DNA of 64,000 nucleotides from Methylobacterium terricola (GTDB lineage: Bacteria; Pseudomonadota; Alphaproteobacteria; Rhizobiales; Beijerinckiaceae). Shown here one piece after another: positions 28,109 to 38,205 of this stretch. A program made the position numbers and the translations under genes. The DNA lies in contig NZ_VDDA01000020.1 in the NCBI RefSeq assembly GCF_006151805.1, positions 32,785-96,784 of the forward strand, in the 5' to 3' direction. The first letter of the stretch is position 1, and each line of letters begins with the position of its first letter. The notes under the pieces were generated by a model, which saw nothing but the letters and a program-made list of their open reading frames with translations, searched no databases and was not told where the DNA came from.

Positions 28109-28984
28109 ATGGTGGATCAGAACGACGTCGCCGGTGCGCCGGCCCCGGACGGCGCGGCAGCCCCGACGAGGCGTGGCATCGCGGTCCGGTCCGGGCAGGG
28201 ATGGCCGAAGCTGAAGACGACAACCGCGGCGGGCCTCCTCTGTGCTGCCTGCATCGGCGCGCTCGCCGGCGGGGCCACGGTGGCGCTGATGAACGCCGCC
28301 CAGGGCGGCGGGACCGGCATCCCGCAGGCCGAGTGGTCGCGGCTCTCGGGCCGCGTCGAGACCGGGGCCAGCGAGGCGACCCGCCTCGCCACCGACCTGT
28401 CGCTGTTGCGCGACCGCGCGGTCCAGGCCCAGGACGCCGCCGACAAGGGCCGCGCCGAGACCGGCGCCCGCTTAGGACAGGTCGCCGAGCGGCTGGAGCG
28501 GCTGCATCGCCAGGACGCCGATCTCGCCGCCAAGGTCGCGGCGGTGGCCGAGCGCCTCGCCGCCATGGCCGAGCGGCAGGAGCAGGCCGACCGCGACCAG
28601 GCGGCCCGCCTCACGGCGCTCACCGACAAGCTCGACAAGCGTCAGGCCCCCGGGCCGGTCGCGGCGGCACCGGTCGCCGCCGTTCCGGTGGCGGCCGCTC
28701 CCGTGGCGTCGCACAAGCCCGTCGCCGCGGCGGAGCCGGCCCTCACCGGCAGCCTGCCCGACAAGCCCGCCGAGAAGGCGAAGCCTGCCACCATCGAGGG
28801 ATGGGTGCTGCGCGACGTCTATGACGGGGTGGCGATGATCGAGAACCGCAACCGCCGCCTCCTGGAGATCGGCCCAGGCGACACGCTGCCGGGCGCCGGC
28901 CGGGTTGAGGCGATCGAGCGTCGCGGCAGAACCTGGGTCGTGGTCACCAGCAAGGGACTGATCACCGCCATGCCGGCCTGGTAG
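28109..28984 (+). CDS. Membrane-anchored coiled-coil protein, unknown function
   Basis: About 291 residues. There is a single membrane segment (AAGLLCAACIGALAGGATVALM) roughly at residues 38-60, then a long Ala/Arg/Glu/Gln-rich region with heptad-like spacing (~75-175, probable coiled coil), an Ala/Pro/Val linker, and a compact C-terminal domain (GWVLRDVYDGVAMIENRNRRLLEIGPGDTLPGAGRV) that looks like a small beta-barrel of the kind found in type IV pilus/secretion assembly proteins. I do not recognise the family. The ATG at 28109 follows GGGAAG; an upstream ATG at 28067 would add 14 residues. Confidence 0.7.
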   Translation: MVDQNDVAGAPAPDGAAAPTRRGIAVRSGQGWPKLKTTTAAGLLCAACIGALAGGATVALMNAAQGGGTGIPQAEWSRLSGRVETGASEATRLATDLSLLRDRAVQAQDAADKGRAETGARLGQVAERLERLHRQDADLAAKVAAVAERLAAMAERQEQADRDQAARLTALTDKLDKRQAPGPVAAAPVAAVPVAAAPVASHKPVAAAEPALTGSLPDKPAEKAKPATIEGWVLRDVYDGVAMIENRNRRLLEIGPGDTLPGAGRVEAIERRGRTWVVVTSKGLITAMPAW

Positions 28985-29011
28985 GCCCCACGCCAGCGTG
29001 GTGGGTGCCGG

Positions 29012-29203
29012 TCAGGCGTGTTGCAGGACGGGGGCGACCGGATCGGCCGGCGCGGGGCTCTGGGCCGGCAGGAAACCGGCCGCCGCGCGCCGCCGGCCAC
29101 GGGCCTTGGCCTCGGTCCGGGCGACCTTGGTCGGATGAAGAAGCTCGGCGAGGCGTGCGAGGCTCTCGGCGTCGTCGAGGTTCCGTGACTCGAAATCGGG
29201 CAT
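29012..29203 (-). CDS. Small hypothetical protein
   Basis: 63 residues, with an acidic N-terminal half (MPDFESRNLDDAESLARLAELLHP) and a basic RGRRRAAAGF stretch after it. GGGGGAC lies before the ATG. There is no recognisable domain or signal peptide. The amphipathic Leu/Ala pattern suggests a short helical protein; coding potential looks moderate. Confidence 0.4.
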   Translation of the reverse strand: MPDFESRNLDDAESLARLAELLHPTKVARTEAKARGRRRAAAGFLPAQSPAPADPVAPVLQHA

Positions 29204-29629
29204 GATGGTCCCCCGGGCGTGTGGCCCGTGGTGGTGAGGGAATACGCAAACTCACGCTAGAGAAACAGCAACGGTGAAGAACTCCGACAGTTCCGCACCA
29301 CGCGTCACCGTGCAAGAAAAACCTTCGCGCCACCGCCCAAAGACGGAGGCCGCCTCGCGCGGCAGTCCTTGCAGGGGTTACGCGTGCAACCGCTGGATTG
29401 ACGTGCGCCAGCGCACGCCAGGGGGTGTGCGGCGCATCGTGGTCTTGCGTGCATTGCAGCGAAGCGGGGCGGCGGATCGGGAAGACGCCGAGCCAATGGC
29501 CGGCATCGGCATGCATCGGCATACCGAACCCGCCGCTTCCCTCAACCCGGAGCCCGGTGACCGGGTTCCCGCGCCCATGGCCGCGGGACGGATGCGACAG
29601 GTCTTCCGCCATCCCGCACGGACGTCGCC
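29204..29629. other. Gene-poor 426-bp stretch
   Basis: No gene can be supported on either strand. The region has short direct repeats (GGCATCGGCAT and GCATCGGCAT around 29505-29523) and an imperfect dyad around CCCGGTGACCGGG near 29552-29564. Longer open frames here lack ribosome-binding sites and have Arg/Pro/Ser-rich nonsense composition. Confidence 0.4.
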
Positions 29630-29806
29630 TCAGCCCCGCGCCTCGATGGCGGCGCGGGCGGATTGCGCCATGCGGATCAGCTCGCGCGTGGTCAGCTCGT
29701 GGTGCTCGGGCGGCTCGCTGCGGATCATCGCGGCCTCGCGGGCCACGGTCGTGCGTTGCGTGCGCCGGGTCAGCCCGGCCCGCCATGCCTGCGCCAACGC
29801 TATCAT
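29630..29806 (-). CDS. Small hypothetical protein
   Basis: 58 residues starting MIALAQAWRAGLTRRTQRTTV and ending in an ELIRMAQSARAAIEARG helix. The strong GGGAGGGG in front of the ATG and a helix-like hydrophobic/charged pattern support translation. The family is unknown; similar short basic/helical proteins are common in Methylobacterium-like genomes, which is general knowledge and not a match. Confidence 0.45.
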   Translation of the reverse strand: MIALAQAWRAGLTRRTQRTTVAREAAMIRSEPPEHHELTTRELIRMAQSARAAIEARG

Positions 29807-30019
29807 GGGCGCCCCTCCCGCGATCAACCAGTAAACGCTAACAAACCTTCGCGGGCCGATAAAGTCTTGACAGGGCGATTGTTCGCTCGACTGCCCGTCC
29901 GGGGCCCTTGTCGCGCGGGCCAAGCGCCTGCTGCTGCGAGGTTATTGGCGCAGGGTCGGCACGGCGCGAATCGCCGGAAGGGAGTCCTATCCTGTGCCGG
30001 CGGCCCGCCCCCGGGCGAA

Positions 30020-30916
30020 TCAGCGGGTATCCTCACGCAGCAGCTCGGTGTTGATCGCGAAGGCCGCCATCGCGCCCTCGGCGGCGGCCACGATGGCGAG
30101 CTGGACCCGGCGCGACGCGTCGCCCGCCACGTACAGGCCCGGCACGTTCGTCTCCTCGTAGTCGCCGGTCGGCACCGTGCCCTTGTGCGACAGGTCGCAG
30201 CCGAGCCGCTCGACCAGCCGGGAGGGGATGCAGGGACCGGTGGTGAAGAACAGCGCGCCGCATGCGAGGGCGTCGCCGTCGCGCAGGCGGATCCGCGCGA
30301 ACCGCCCGTCCTCGCCCTCCAGACGGGCGACGGCACGCTCCTCGATGCGGATGCCGTGGCGGGCGAGGCGGTCGCGCTCCGGGGCGCCGAGGCCGGACGG
30401 CCCGTCGGTGCACAGCGTCAGGTCGCGGCTCCAGGCGGTGAGCTCGAGGGCGAGGCCCTTGCCGGCGTCGCCCGGGCCGTAGACGGCGAGCGGCCGGTCG
30501 CGGTTCTCGTAACCGTCGCAATACGGGCAGTGGTGGACGCCGTGGCCCCAGAACTCCGAGAAACCCTCGATGGCCGGCAGGTCGGTGCGCAGGCCGGTGG
30601 CGAGGATCATCCGGCGTCCTGTCGCCCGGCGCTGGTCGTCCATCACCACCCGGAAGCCGTCCGGCGCCCGCACCGCGTCGGCGACGCGCCCGTCCCAGAT
30701 CTCGACCGTGCCGTAGGCGGCGAGCTCCCGTCGTCCCTCCTCACGCAAGTCGCCCGGCGCCCGGCCGTCGCGGCCGAGGAAGCCGTGCATGCGCGGCGTC
30801 ACCGCGTTGCGCGGGTGGCCGGCATCGATCAGCAGCACCCGGCGCCGGCAGCGCCCGAGGATGAGCGCCGCCGACAGGCCCGCCGGGCCGCCGCCCACGA
30901 TGATCACGTCCCGCAT
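30020..30916 (-). CDS. Thioredoxin-reductase-like FAD/NAD(P) oxidoreductase
   Basis: 298 residues with the thioredoxin-reductase fold: FAD motif GGGPAGLSAA (residues 8-17), redox cysteines C130 and C133 in HHCPYCDGYE, and the closing block GLYVAGDASRRVQLAIVAAAEGAMAA. The CPYC in place of the usual CATC of TrxB, and moderate divergence, suggest a TrxB paralogue or ferredoxin/thioredoxin-like disulfide reductase rather than the housekeeping TrxB. The ATG at 30916 places the FAD motif at the extreme N-terminus as in the family. A terminator for grxD lies just upstream, so it has its own transcription. Confidence 0.85.
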   Translation of the reverse strand: MRDVIIVGGGPAGLSAALILGRCRRRVLLIDAGHPRNAVTPRMHGFLGRDGRAPGDLREEGRRELAAYGTVEIWDGRVADAVRAPDGFRVVMDDQRRATGRRMILATGLRTDLPAIEGFSEFWGHGVHHCPYCDGYENRDRPLAVYGPGDAGKGLALELTAWSRDLTLCTDGPSGLGAPERDRLARHGIRIEERAVARLEGEDGRFARIRLRDGDALACGALFFTTGPCIPSRLVERLGCDLSHKGTVPTGDYEETNVPGLYVAGDASRRVQLAIVAAAEGAMAAFAINTELLREDTR

Positions 30917-30987
30917 GTCGCCGTCTCGAGAGCTGCCACTCGGGATAGACGCATCGGGCTCTGGCCGGGTTTCGCTGTGCCGCAACG

Positions 30988-31010
30988 AAAAAGGGCGCTC
31001 GCGCGCCCTT
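30988..31010 (-). terminator. Rho-independent terminator of grxD
   Basis: Read on the minus strand this is an 8-bp stem AAGGGCGC / GCGCCCTT with a 4-nt loop followed directly by a T-run (A-run 30988-30992 on the plus strand). It begins 30 bp after the grxD stop codon, and is a good intrinsic terminator. Confidence 0.8.
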
Positions 31011-31039
31011 CCTCGTCGTCCGTCCGTGCGATCCTGGAA

Positions 31040-31378
31040 TCAGGCCGCGGCGGTGTTGGTGGCGATGCCCTTCTCGGAGAGCATCTGCTGCAGCTCGCCG
31101 GACTGGAACATCTCGCGGGTGATGTCGCAGCCGCCGACGAACTCGCCCTTGACGTAGACCTGCGGGATGGTCGGCCACTGCGAGAAGGCCTTGATGCCCT
31201 CGCGGATCTCCATGTCCTCGAGCACGTTCACGCCCTTGAACGGCACGCCGAGGTAGTTGAGGATCTGGGCCACCTGGCCCGAGAAGCCGCACATCGGGAA
31301 TTGCGGCGTGCCCTTCATGAACACCACCACGTCCTGGGACTTGATCTCGGTCTCGATGCGGCTGTTGACGTCGGTCAT
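31040..31378 (-). CDS. grxD: Monothiol glutaredoxin (Grx4/GrxD)
   Basis: A 112-residue CGFS-type glutaredoxin (CGFS at 30-33, within KGTPQFPMCGFSGQ) with the usual WPTIPQVYVKGEFVGGCDI glutathione-binding stretch. These proteins hold or transfer [2Fe-2S] clusters together with BolA. It lies two genes downstream of bolA on the same strand, which supports the functional pair. The ATG at 31378 gives family length; a longer upstream frame lacks conserved sequence. Confidence 0.95.
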   Translation of the reverse strand: MTDVNSRIETEIKSQDVVVFMKGTPQFPMCGFSGQVAQILNYLGVPFKGVNVLEDMEIREGIKAFSQWPTIPQVYVKGEFVGGCDITREMFQSGELQQMLSEKGIATNTAAA

Positions 31379-31454
31379 GGCTACGGTCCTCGTTCCGGAT
31401 GTCATGTAAGGATGGCGGACCGGAATGTCCAAGGCGGACGTTCCGGCCGCGGTC

Positions 31455-31982
31455 TCAGCGTCGGCGCCGGGCCAGCCGCGAATCGAGCGATGCGGCGAGC
31501 TGGATCAGGCTGCGATCGATGTCGAAGTCCCTGGAGATGAGTTCGTCCAACGTAAAGGGCGAGGTCTCCGGCAGGCCTGCCACCGGGGCGTCGTGGTAGG
31601 CCGACAAACTCTCCTCCGCCTGGATGACAGCGCCTCGCCAGACCTTGTCGAGGTCGATCCTCCGCCGCATCGAGGCGCGATAGCCGTCCTGCGCCGTGAG
31701 CTGAAATGCCACCACTTCCGCGCGCCGGTGATGTGACGGCGGCAGGTGCGGCGCCGAGAGATGCTTGATCAGGTGCAGGAGCGCGAGGCGGAGGGCGCTC
31801 TCGACGGCGCTGACCTGCGACGCGCCCGCGGCCTCGACCTCTTCGATGATGTTGTCCCAGTCGAGGACGTTCGAGAGGTCCGGCCGCTCCCCGAGGGCGC
31901 GCAAGGCCGCTGCTTGCTGCTCCGCCCAGGCGACGACGTCCTCGTCGTAGAGGCTCGGCTGATCCGTGCGGATCTCGTCCAT
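31455..31982 (-). CDS. DUF29 domain protein
   Basis: 175 residues with the DUF29 pattern: SLYDEDVVAWAEQQAAALRALG at the N-terminus, DWDNIIEEVEAAG in the middle, and LRLALLHLIKHL before a Arg-rich region. DUF29 proteins are of unknown function, common as scattered paralogues in cyanobacteria and some alphaproteobacteria. It sits between bolA (20 bp away) and grxD (77 bp away) in the same direction, and thus splits a normally tight pair; see findings. Confidence 0.8.
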   Translation of the reverse strand: MDEIRTDQPSLYDEDVVAWAEQQAAALRALGERPDLSNVLDWDNIIEEVEAAGASQVSAVESALRLALLHLIKHLSAPHLPPSHHRRAEVVAFQLTAQDGYRASMRRRIDLDKVWRGAVIQAEESLSAYHDAPVAGLPETSPFTLDELISRDFDIDRSLIQLAASLDSRLARRRR

Positions 31983-32002
31983 GCGGCGGCCCTCGGTCGG
32001 GC

Positions 32003-32239
32003 TCAATCCTGCGGCACGCTCGTGGTCAGGGCAAGGGCGTGCAGCACCCCGCCCATGCGTCCCTGGAGGGCGCCGTAGACCATCTGGTGCTGCTGCACCC
32101 GCGACTTGCCCTTGAACGCCGCCGACACGACGGTGGCGGCGTAGTGGTCGCCGTCGCCGGCGAGGTCGCGGATCTCGACCTTGGCGTCGGGCAGGGCCTC
32201 CCGGATCATCGTCTCGATCTCGCGGGCATCCATCGGCAT
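32003..32239 (-). CDS. bolA: BolA-family protein
   Basis: 78 residues with the BolA fold: VEIRDLAGDGDHYAATVVSAAFKGKSRVQQHQMVYGALQGRMGG. The helix-turn-helix-like KSRVQQHQMVYGAL and the conserved His of HQMVY (Fe-S ligand in BolA-Grx complexes) are present. It probably works with the CGFS glutaredoxin encoded nearby in iron and Fe-S signalling. The second Met (MDAREIE) is an equally possible start. Confidence 0.93.
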   Translation of the reverse strand: MPMDAREIETMIREALPDAKVEIRDLAGDGDHYAATVVSAAFKGKSRVQQHQMVYGALQGRMGGVLHALALTTSVPQD

Positions 32240-32254
32240 CGGATCGTCTCCTCA

Positions 32255-32310
32255 GGGCATCGTCCGACGACGGGGATACCGGTTCGTCGACGAGAATGCG
32301 GCAACATCAC
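32255..32310. repeat. Rhizobial-type palindromic intergenic element, copy 1
   Basis: It contains CGTCCGACGACGGGGATACC followed by GGTTCGTCGACGAGAATGCG, which is an imperfect palindrome around GGATACCGG. It is clearly homologous to the element at 62641-62692. Such ATACCGGTTCGTC-type palindromes are frequent between genes in rhizobial-type alphaproteobacteria. Here it lies between purL and bolA. Confidence 0.7.
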
Positions 32311-32367
32311 GGATCGAGGGCACGGCCCGGGTCCCACGCGATCGGACCGTGCTCTCGGTCGAGGGTG

Positions 32368-34590
<2,223 letters not shown>

Positions 34591-34683
34591 GCGGCATCCT
34601 CTCGCCGGTCGGGCGGCCCTGCTGCCCGTGCGCTTACCGCCTGAGGGGACCGGAAGGCAACTCGCGCGAAGGCCGGAGCGGCC

Positions 34684-35886
34684 TCAGGCCGTCTGGACCG
34701 CCGCGGCCGCGTGGCGCCGCCGGCTGCGGCGCCGGCCGAGATAGAGCAGGAGCCCCGTCACCCCGAAGACCGGCATGGCGAGCGCCGCCAGCATGAAGGC
34801 GACCGTGCCGACGGGGCCGAAGTACCGGCCCTCGTGCAGGGCCAGCATGCTGCCGGTCAGCCGGAGCCCGAGCGGCCGCCCGGCATAGAGGTCGCGGGCG
34901 TCGAGCGTACCGTCGGGGCGGAAGCGCCACTCGTCGCGGGCCTGGAAATGGCTCGCATCCCGGGCCACCGATCGGATGCGGATCGTCTCGCCCTCGTGGG
35001 CCGGGGCGAGGGAGGCGGTGGCGTAGGGGCCGGCCGCCGCCGCGAAGGCCGCGAAGGCGGGATCGAGGGGAATGGGGGCGCCCTCCCGTTTCCCGGTGGT
35101 CCGGGCCGGCGCGGCGGCGGGCGGGCGGCCGGTGAGCAGGGTGGTCGCCCCGTCCCGGTACCAGCCGTAGGACCACCACAGGCCGGTCAGCGCCATCACC
35201 AGGTAGAGCACCAGCACCCAGGTGCCGACGACCGCGTGCAGCGACCAGTACAGCGCCCGGCCGCGGCGGTTCAGCGCCGGCTTCAGCCAGACCCGCCAGT
35301 CGCGCCGGCCCCTCGGCCAGCGCAGGTAGAGGCCCGACAGCGCGAGATAGACCAGCGCCAGGGCCGAGGCGCCGGTGATGGTGCGGCCCCAGCCATCGCC
35401 GTTGCCGGGCAGGGTCAGCCAGCGGTGCAGCCGCCGCACGAAGCCGAAGAACTCCTCGCCCCGCGCCGGCCCGAGGATCCGGCCGTCATAGGGGTCGATA
35501 TAGGTCTCGATGCCGCGGGTCCCCGCAGACCGGCCCGCCCCGTCGGCGAGACGCACCTGCGCCGCCCGGTCGGGCGCGCCGTTCAGCACCATGAGGGTGA
35601 CGCGGCGCCCCGGCGCCTCCTCCTTCAGGCGGGCGATCAGCGCGTCCGGCGTCAGGCGCGGCGTTTCCCGCGCCGGGACGGTGACGATGCCGGGGCTGAG
35701 CAGGGCCGTGACCTCGTCCTCGAGGCTGAGCAGGCCCCCCGTCACCCCGAGGACCATCAGCACGAGGCCAGCGGTCAGGCCGAGGAACCAGTGGAGCTGG
35801 AACAGGACGGATCTCACCGGCCGTCCCCCATGCCGGCCGATGCGGGACAGGTCGTGGGCGACGCCTCGGGCTGAATCATGGTCCAT
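34684..35886 (-). CDS. PepSY-associated transmembrane protein
   Basis: A 400-residue inner-membrane protein of the PepSY-TM/PiuB type. There is a first membrane segment LHWFLGLTAGLVLMVLGVTGGLLSLEDEV, a large periplasmic PepSY region, then WLTLPGNGDGWGRTITGASALALVYLALSGLYLRWPR, ALYWSLHAVVGTWVLVLYLVMALTGLWWSYGWY and a last C-terminal segment. Conserved His residues in membrane helices (LHWF, SLHAV) suggest haem or metal binding. Relatives act with TonB siderophore receptors as iron reductases; none is adjacent here. Confidence 0.82.
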   Translation of the reverse strand: MDHDSARGVAHDLSRIGRHGGRPVRSVLFQLHWFLGLTAGLVLMVLGVTGGLLSLEDEVTALLSPGIVTVPARETPRLTPDALIARLKEEAPGRRVTLMVLNGAPDRAAQVRLADGAGRSAGTRGIETYIDPYDGRILGPARGEEFFGFVRRLHRWLTLPGNGDGWGRTITGASALALVYLALSGLYLRWPRGRRDWRVWLKPALNRRGRALYWSLHAVVGTWVLVLYLVMALTGLWWSYGWYRDGATTLLTGRPPAAAPARTTGKREGAPIPLDPAFAAFAAAAGPYATASLAPAHEGETIRIRSVARDASHFQARDEWRFRPDGTLDARDLYAGRPLGLRLTGSMLALHEGRYFGPVGTVAFMLAALAMPVFGVTGLLLYLGRRRSRRRHAAAAVQTA

Positions 35887-36229
35887 GCTCCCCGTCGCGC
35901 CGGGCCGAGAGATCTTCGCCGGACGGCCGTCGGCCGATCACCTTCGTCACCGCGACGCTTATGCCTCGGCACAAGTGAGTGTCAACGATCCCGGCCCGGA
36001 TCGAAGGCCTGGCGATGATTATAACGATTCCAATTTGAGGCGTATGATCATGAAAAACGTGGATCTATACTTCGCGCATGGGCGCGGCTCACGTGCAAGA
36101 TGACGGCCGCGACGGGCGGGCGGAGTTTCTGCTTGACGACACTCCGGTCCGGGCCGGACTCTCGGCTCCGGCAACGCGGCGCCAGCCCCGACGGGGCGCG
36201 AGACGACCGCGGCCGAGAGGAGAGGAAGC
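35887..36229. other. 343-bp regulatory gap with AT-rich core
   Basis: The gap separates the minus-strand PepSY gene from the plus-strand binding-protein gene. It has an unusually AT-rich centre (about 36012-36060) containing TATAAC at 36020-36025 as a possible -10 and a short ORF (listed separately). After the short ORF comes GC-rich sequence with small dyads such as GCCCC-GAC-GGGGC near 36184-36196. This is likely the promoter and leader of the binding-protein gene. Confidence 0.45.
36050..36103 (+). CDS. Putative 17-residue leader peptide
   Basis: The reading frame encodes MKNVDLYFAHGRGSRAR. A TTGAGG ribosome-binding site is 9 bp upstream and an in-frame ATG at 36044 would add two residues. 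Codon and base use differ from the surrounding sequence (AT-rich start). The stop is 126 bp before the binding-protein ATG, a distance suited to a translated leader or attenuator. It has no run of a single amino acid as in classic attenuators. Unproven. Confidence 0.4.
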   Translation: MKNVDLYFAHGRGSRAR

Positions 36230-37480
36230 ATGACGCCCATTCGCCAGGCGCTGCGCGGCGCCGTCGTCGTCTTGTCCCTGTGTGGCCCTTCCCTGTGCGG
36301 TGCTGCCCTCGCGCAGGAAACCGTGAAGATCGCCTTCATCGATCCGCTCTCGGGCGGCGGCGCGCCGACCGGCGAGGCGGGCCTGCGTCACTTCCAGTAC
36401 ATGGCCGAGGTGCTGAACGCCCGCCAGAAGCAGTTCCGGTTCGAGGTTCTGGCCTACGACAACAAGGTCAACCCGCAGGAGACCCTGATCGCCGCCCAGA
36501 AGGGCATCGATGCCGGTGCCCGGGTGGTCGTGCAGGGCAACGGTTCCTCCGCGGCGGCAGCGCTCACCGACTTCGTCGCCAAGCACAACGAGCGCAACCC
36601 GAACCGCCAGGTCGTCTACATCAATTACTCGGCGGTCGATCCGTCGCTGACCAACGAAAAATGCAACTACTGGCACTTCCGCTTCGATGCCAATTCCGAC
36701 ATCAAGATGGAGGCGCTGACGAATTTCATGAAGACGCGGCCCGAGATCAAGAAGGTGTACCTGATCAACCAGGATTACTCGTTCGGCCAATCGGTGCGGT
36801 CGCAGGCCCGCGCGATGCTGAAGGCGAAGCGGCCGGACATCGAGATCGTCGGCGACGAGGTGACGCCGCTGCAGAAGGTCAACGACTTCGCGCCCTACGT
36901 CGCCAAGATCCGCGCCTCCGGGGCGGATTCGGTCATCACCGGCAACTGGGCCCAGGACATCAACCTGCTGCTCAAGGCCGCCGCCGAGGCCGGGCTCCAG
37001 GCGGGCTTCTACACCTATTATGCCGGCGGCACCGGCGGGCCGACGGTGGTGCGCCAGACCGGGCTCGCCCACCGGGTGTTCGAGGTCTCGCAGGGCGCCG
37101 CCAACGAGGGCGATGCCGCCGCGCAGGATTTCGAGGCCGCGTTCCGGGCCCGCACGGGCATCGGCTCGACCTATCCGCGCGCCTTCAACGCGATGAACGC
37201 GCTCCTGACCGCGATGCAGGAGGCCGGTTCGTCGGAGGCGCGCAAGGTGGCGCCAAAGCTCGAACAGGCCCGCCTCAAGCCGCATATCGGCAGCGAGGGC
37301 TACGTCCGGCCCGACGACCACCAGTACTTCCAGACGATGTTCGTCCACTCCTTCGGCCCGATGGAGCCCGGGATGCGCTTCGACGAGGAGGGGACCGGCT
37401 GGGGCTGGAAGATGATCGGCCGGGTCGAGACCAAGGACACCGTGTTGCCGACCACCTGCCGGATGGACCGGCCGAGCTGA
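36230..37480 (+). CDS. Orphan branched-chain amino-acid-type ABC binding protein
   Basis: A 416-residue secreted type I periplasmic binding protein. Signal peptide about residues 1-28 (ending CGAALA-QE), then VKIAFIDPLSGGGAPTGEAGLRHFQYMAEVLN, typical of the family. It differs in detail from the binding protein of the operon at 482-7368 and has no permease or ATPase genes nearby; it may share a transporter encoded elsewhere or serve as a sensor. The start follows a purine-rich GAGAGGAGAGGAAG. It converges with the PncC gene. Confidence 0.85.
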   Translation: MTPIRQALRGAVVVLSLCGPSLCGAALAQETVKIAFIDPLSGGGAPTGEAGLRHFQYMAEVLNARQKQFRFEVLAYDNKVNPQETLIAAQKGIDAGARVVVQGNGSSAAAALTDFVAKHNERNPNRQVVYINYSAVDPSLTNEKCNYWHFRFDANSDIKMEALTNFMKTRPEIKKVYLINQDYSFGQSVRSQARAMLKAKRPDIEIVGDEVTPLQKVNDFAPYVAKIRASGADSVITGNWAQDINLLLKAAAEAGLQAGFYTYYAGGTGGPTVVRQTGLAHRVFEVSQGAANEGDAAAQDFEAAFRARTGIGSTYPRAFNAMNALLTAMQEAGSSEARKVAPKLEQARLKPHIGSEGYVRPDDHQYFQTMFVHSFGPMEPGMRFDEEGTGWGWKMIGRVETKDTVLPTTCRMDRPS

Positions 37481-37509
37481 TCGGGGAGGGGCGCCTCGGG
37501 GCGGGCTCC

Positions 37510-38007
37510 TTACGGAGCCCCGTCCGCCTCCGCCAGGGCCTCCAGGAAGGCGTCGAGCATGGCGGCCGCGAAGGCCTCCATGTTGGCGGCGCGGTCACTG
37601 TCGCCGGTCTCGACGGTCCGGCGGCTGGCGACCGGGCCGGCGACGGCGAGGCAGGTATGGCCCGCGGAATCGCCGTAGCGGTTGCCGCCCGGACCCGCGG
37701 CGCCGGTCTCGCACAGGCCCCAGACCGCGCCGTGGCGCTCGCGCACGAGGTCCGCCACGCGCGCGGCATAGGGCTCGCTGGCGCTGCGCAGGCCGTCCAT
37801 GCCGGCTGCGTCGAGGCCGATCAGGGCCTGTCGCGCCTGCGCGGTGTAGACCACCGCGCCGCCGAGATAATAGGCGGAAGCGCCCGGCACGGCGAGGAGC
37901 GCGGCCGAGACCAGCCCTCCGGCGGAGGATTCGGCCACCGCGACGGTCTCCCGCCGGGCCGTCAGCAGGGCGGCGATGCGCCCGGCCCTCTCCATCATCG
38001 CGCGCAA
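37510..38007 (-). CDS. pncC: CinA-family nicotinamide-nucleotide amidase (PncC)
   Basis: 165 residues matching the stand-alone CinA C-terminal domain: AVAESSAGGLVSAALLAVPGASAYYLGGAVVYT, then LCETGAAGPGGNRYG. The serine/threonine pair in ESSAGG and the GAAGPGG loop form the active site. The enzyme removes the amide from nicotinamide mononucleotide in NAD recycling. Its stop codon lies within the hairpin GGCTCC-TTAC-GGAGCC (about 37503-37518), a likely terminator shared with the convergent binding-protein gene. Confidence 0.85.
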   Translation of the reverse strand: MRAMMERAGRIAALLTARRETVAVAESSAGGLVSAALLAVPGASAYYLGGAVVYTAQARQALIGLDAAGMDGLRSASEPYAARVADLVRERHGAVWGLCETGAAGPGGNRYGDSAGHTCLAVAGPVASRRTVETGDSDRAANMEAFAAAMLDAFLEALAEADGAP

Positions 38008-38061
38008 GGCGGCGTCCTCCTGCTCTCGACCCGGCTCCTGGCGAGCCTACCCGGCCGGTCC

Positions 38062-38205
38062 CTACTCCGCCAGGGCGCCGTCGTCGTCGCCACCGGTCGG
38101 CGCGAGCCGCACCCAGGCGTCGAGGGCCCGGCCGATCCCGAGGCCGACGAGGCCCACGAAGGTCAGCGAGCCGGCGATGTGGAGGAAGAGGGACGCATCA
38201 GACAT
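38062..38205 (-). CDS. Small single-span membrane protein, 47 residues
   Basis: The frame begins MSDASLFLHIAGSLTFVGLV and ends in an acidic GGDDDGALAE tail. It holds one hydrophobic segment (about residues 6-26) followed by Arg/Trp, typical of a single-span inner-membrane protein with the N-terminus outside or inside unclear. A GGGTGAG lies 5-10 bp before the ATG. The hydrophobic segment and clean start make coding likely; I do not recognise the family. It lies 54 bp upstream of pncC on the same strand. Confidence 0.55.
   Translation of the reverse strand: MSDASLFLHIAGSLTFVGLVGLGIGRALDAWVRLAPTGGDDDGALAE

Noticed and set aside
29274..29834. Plus-strand frame of 186 codons in a gene-poor stretch
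   Set aside because: No good ribosome-binding site, nonsense-like Arg/Ser/Pro composition, and it runs antisense over a better small ORF at 29630-29806.
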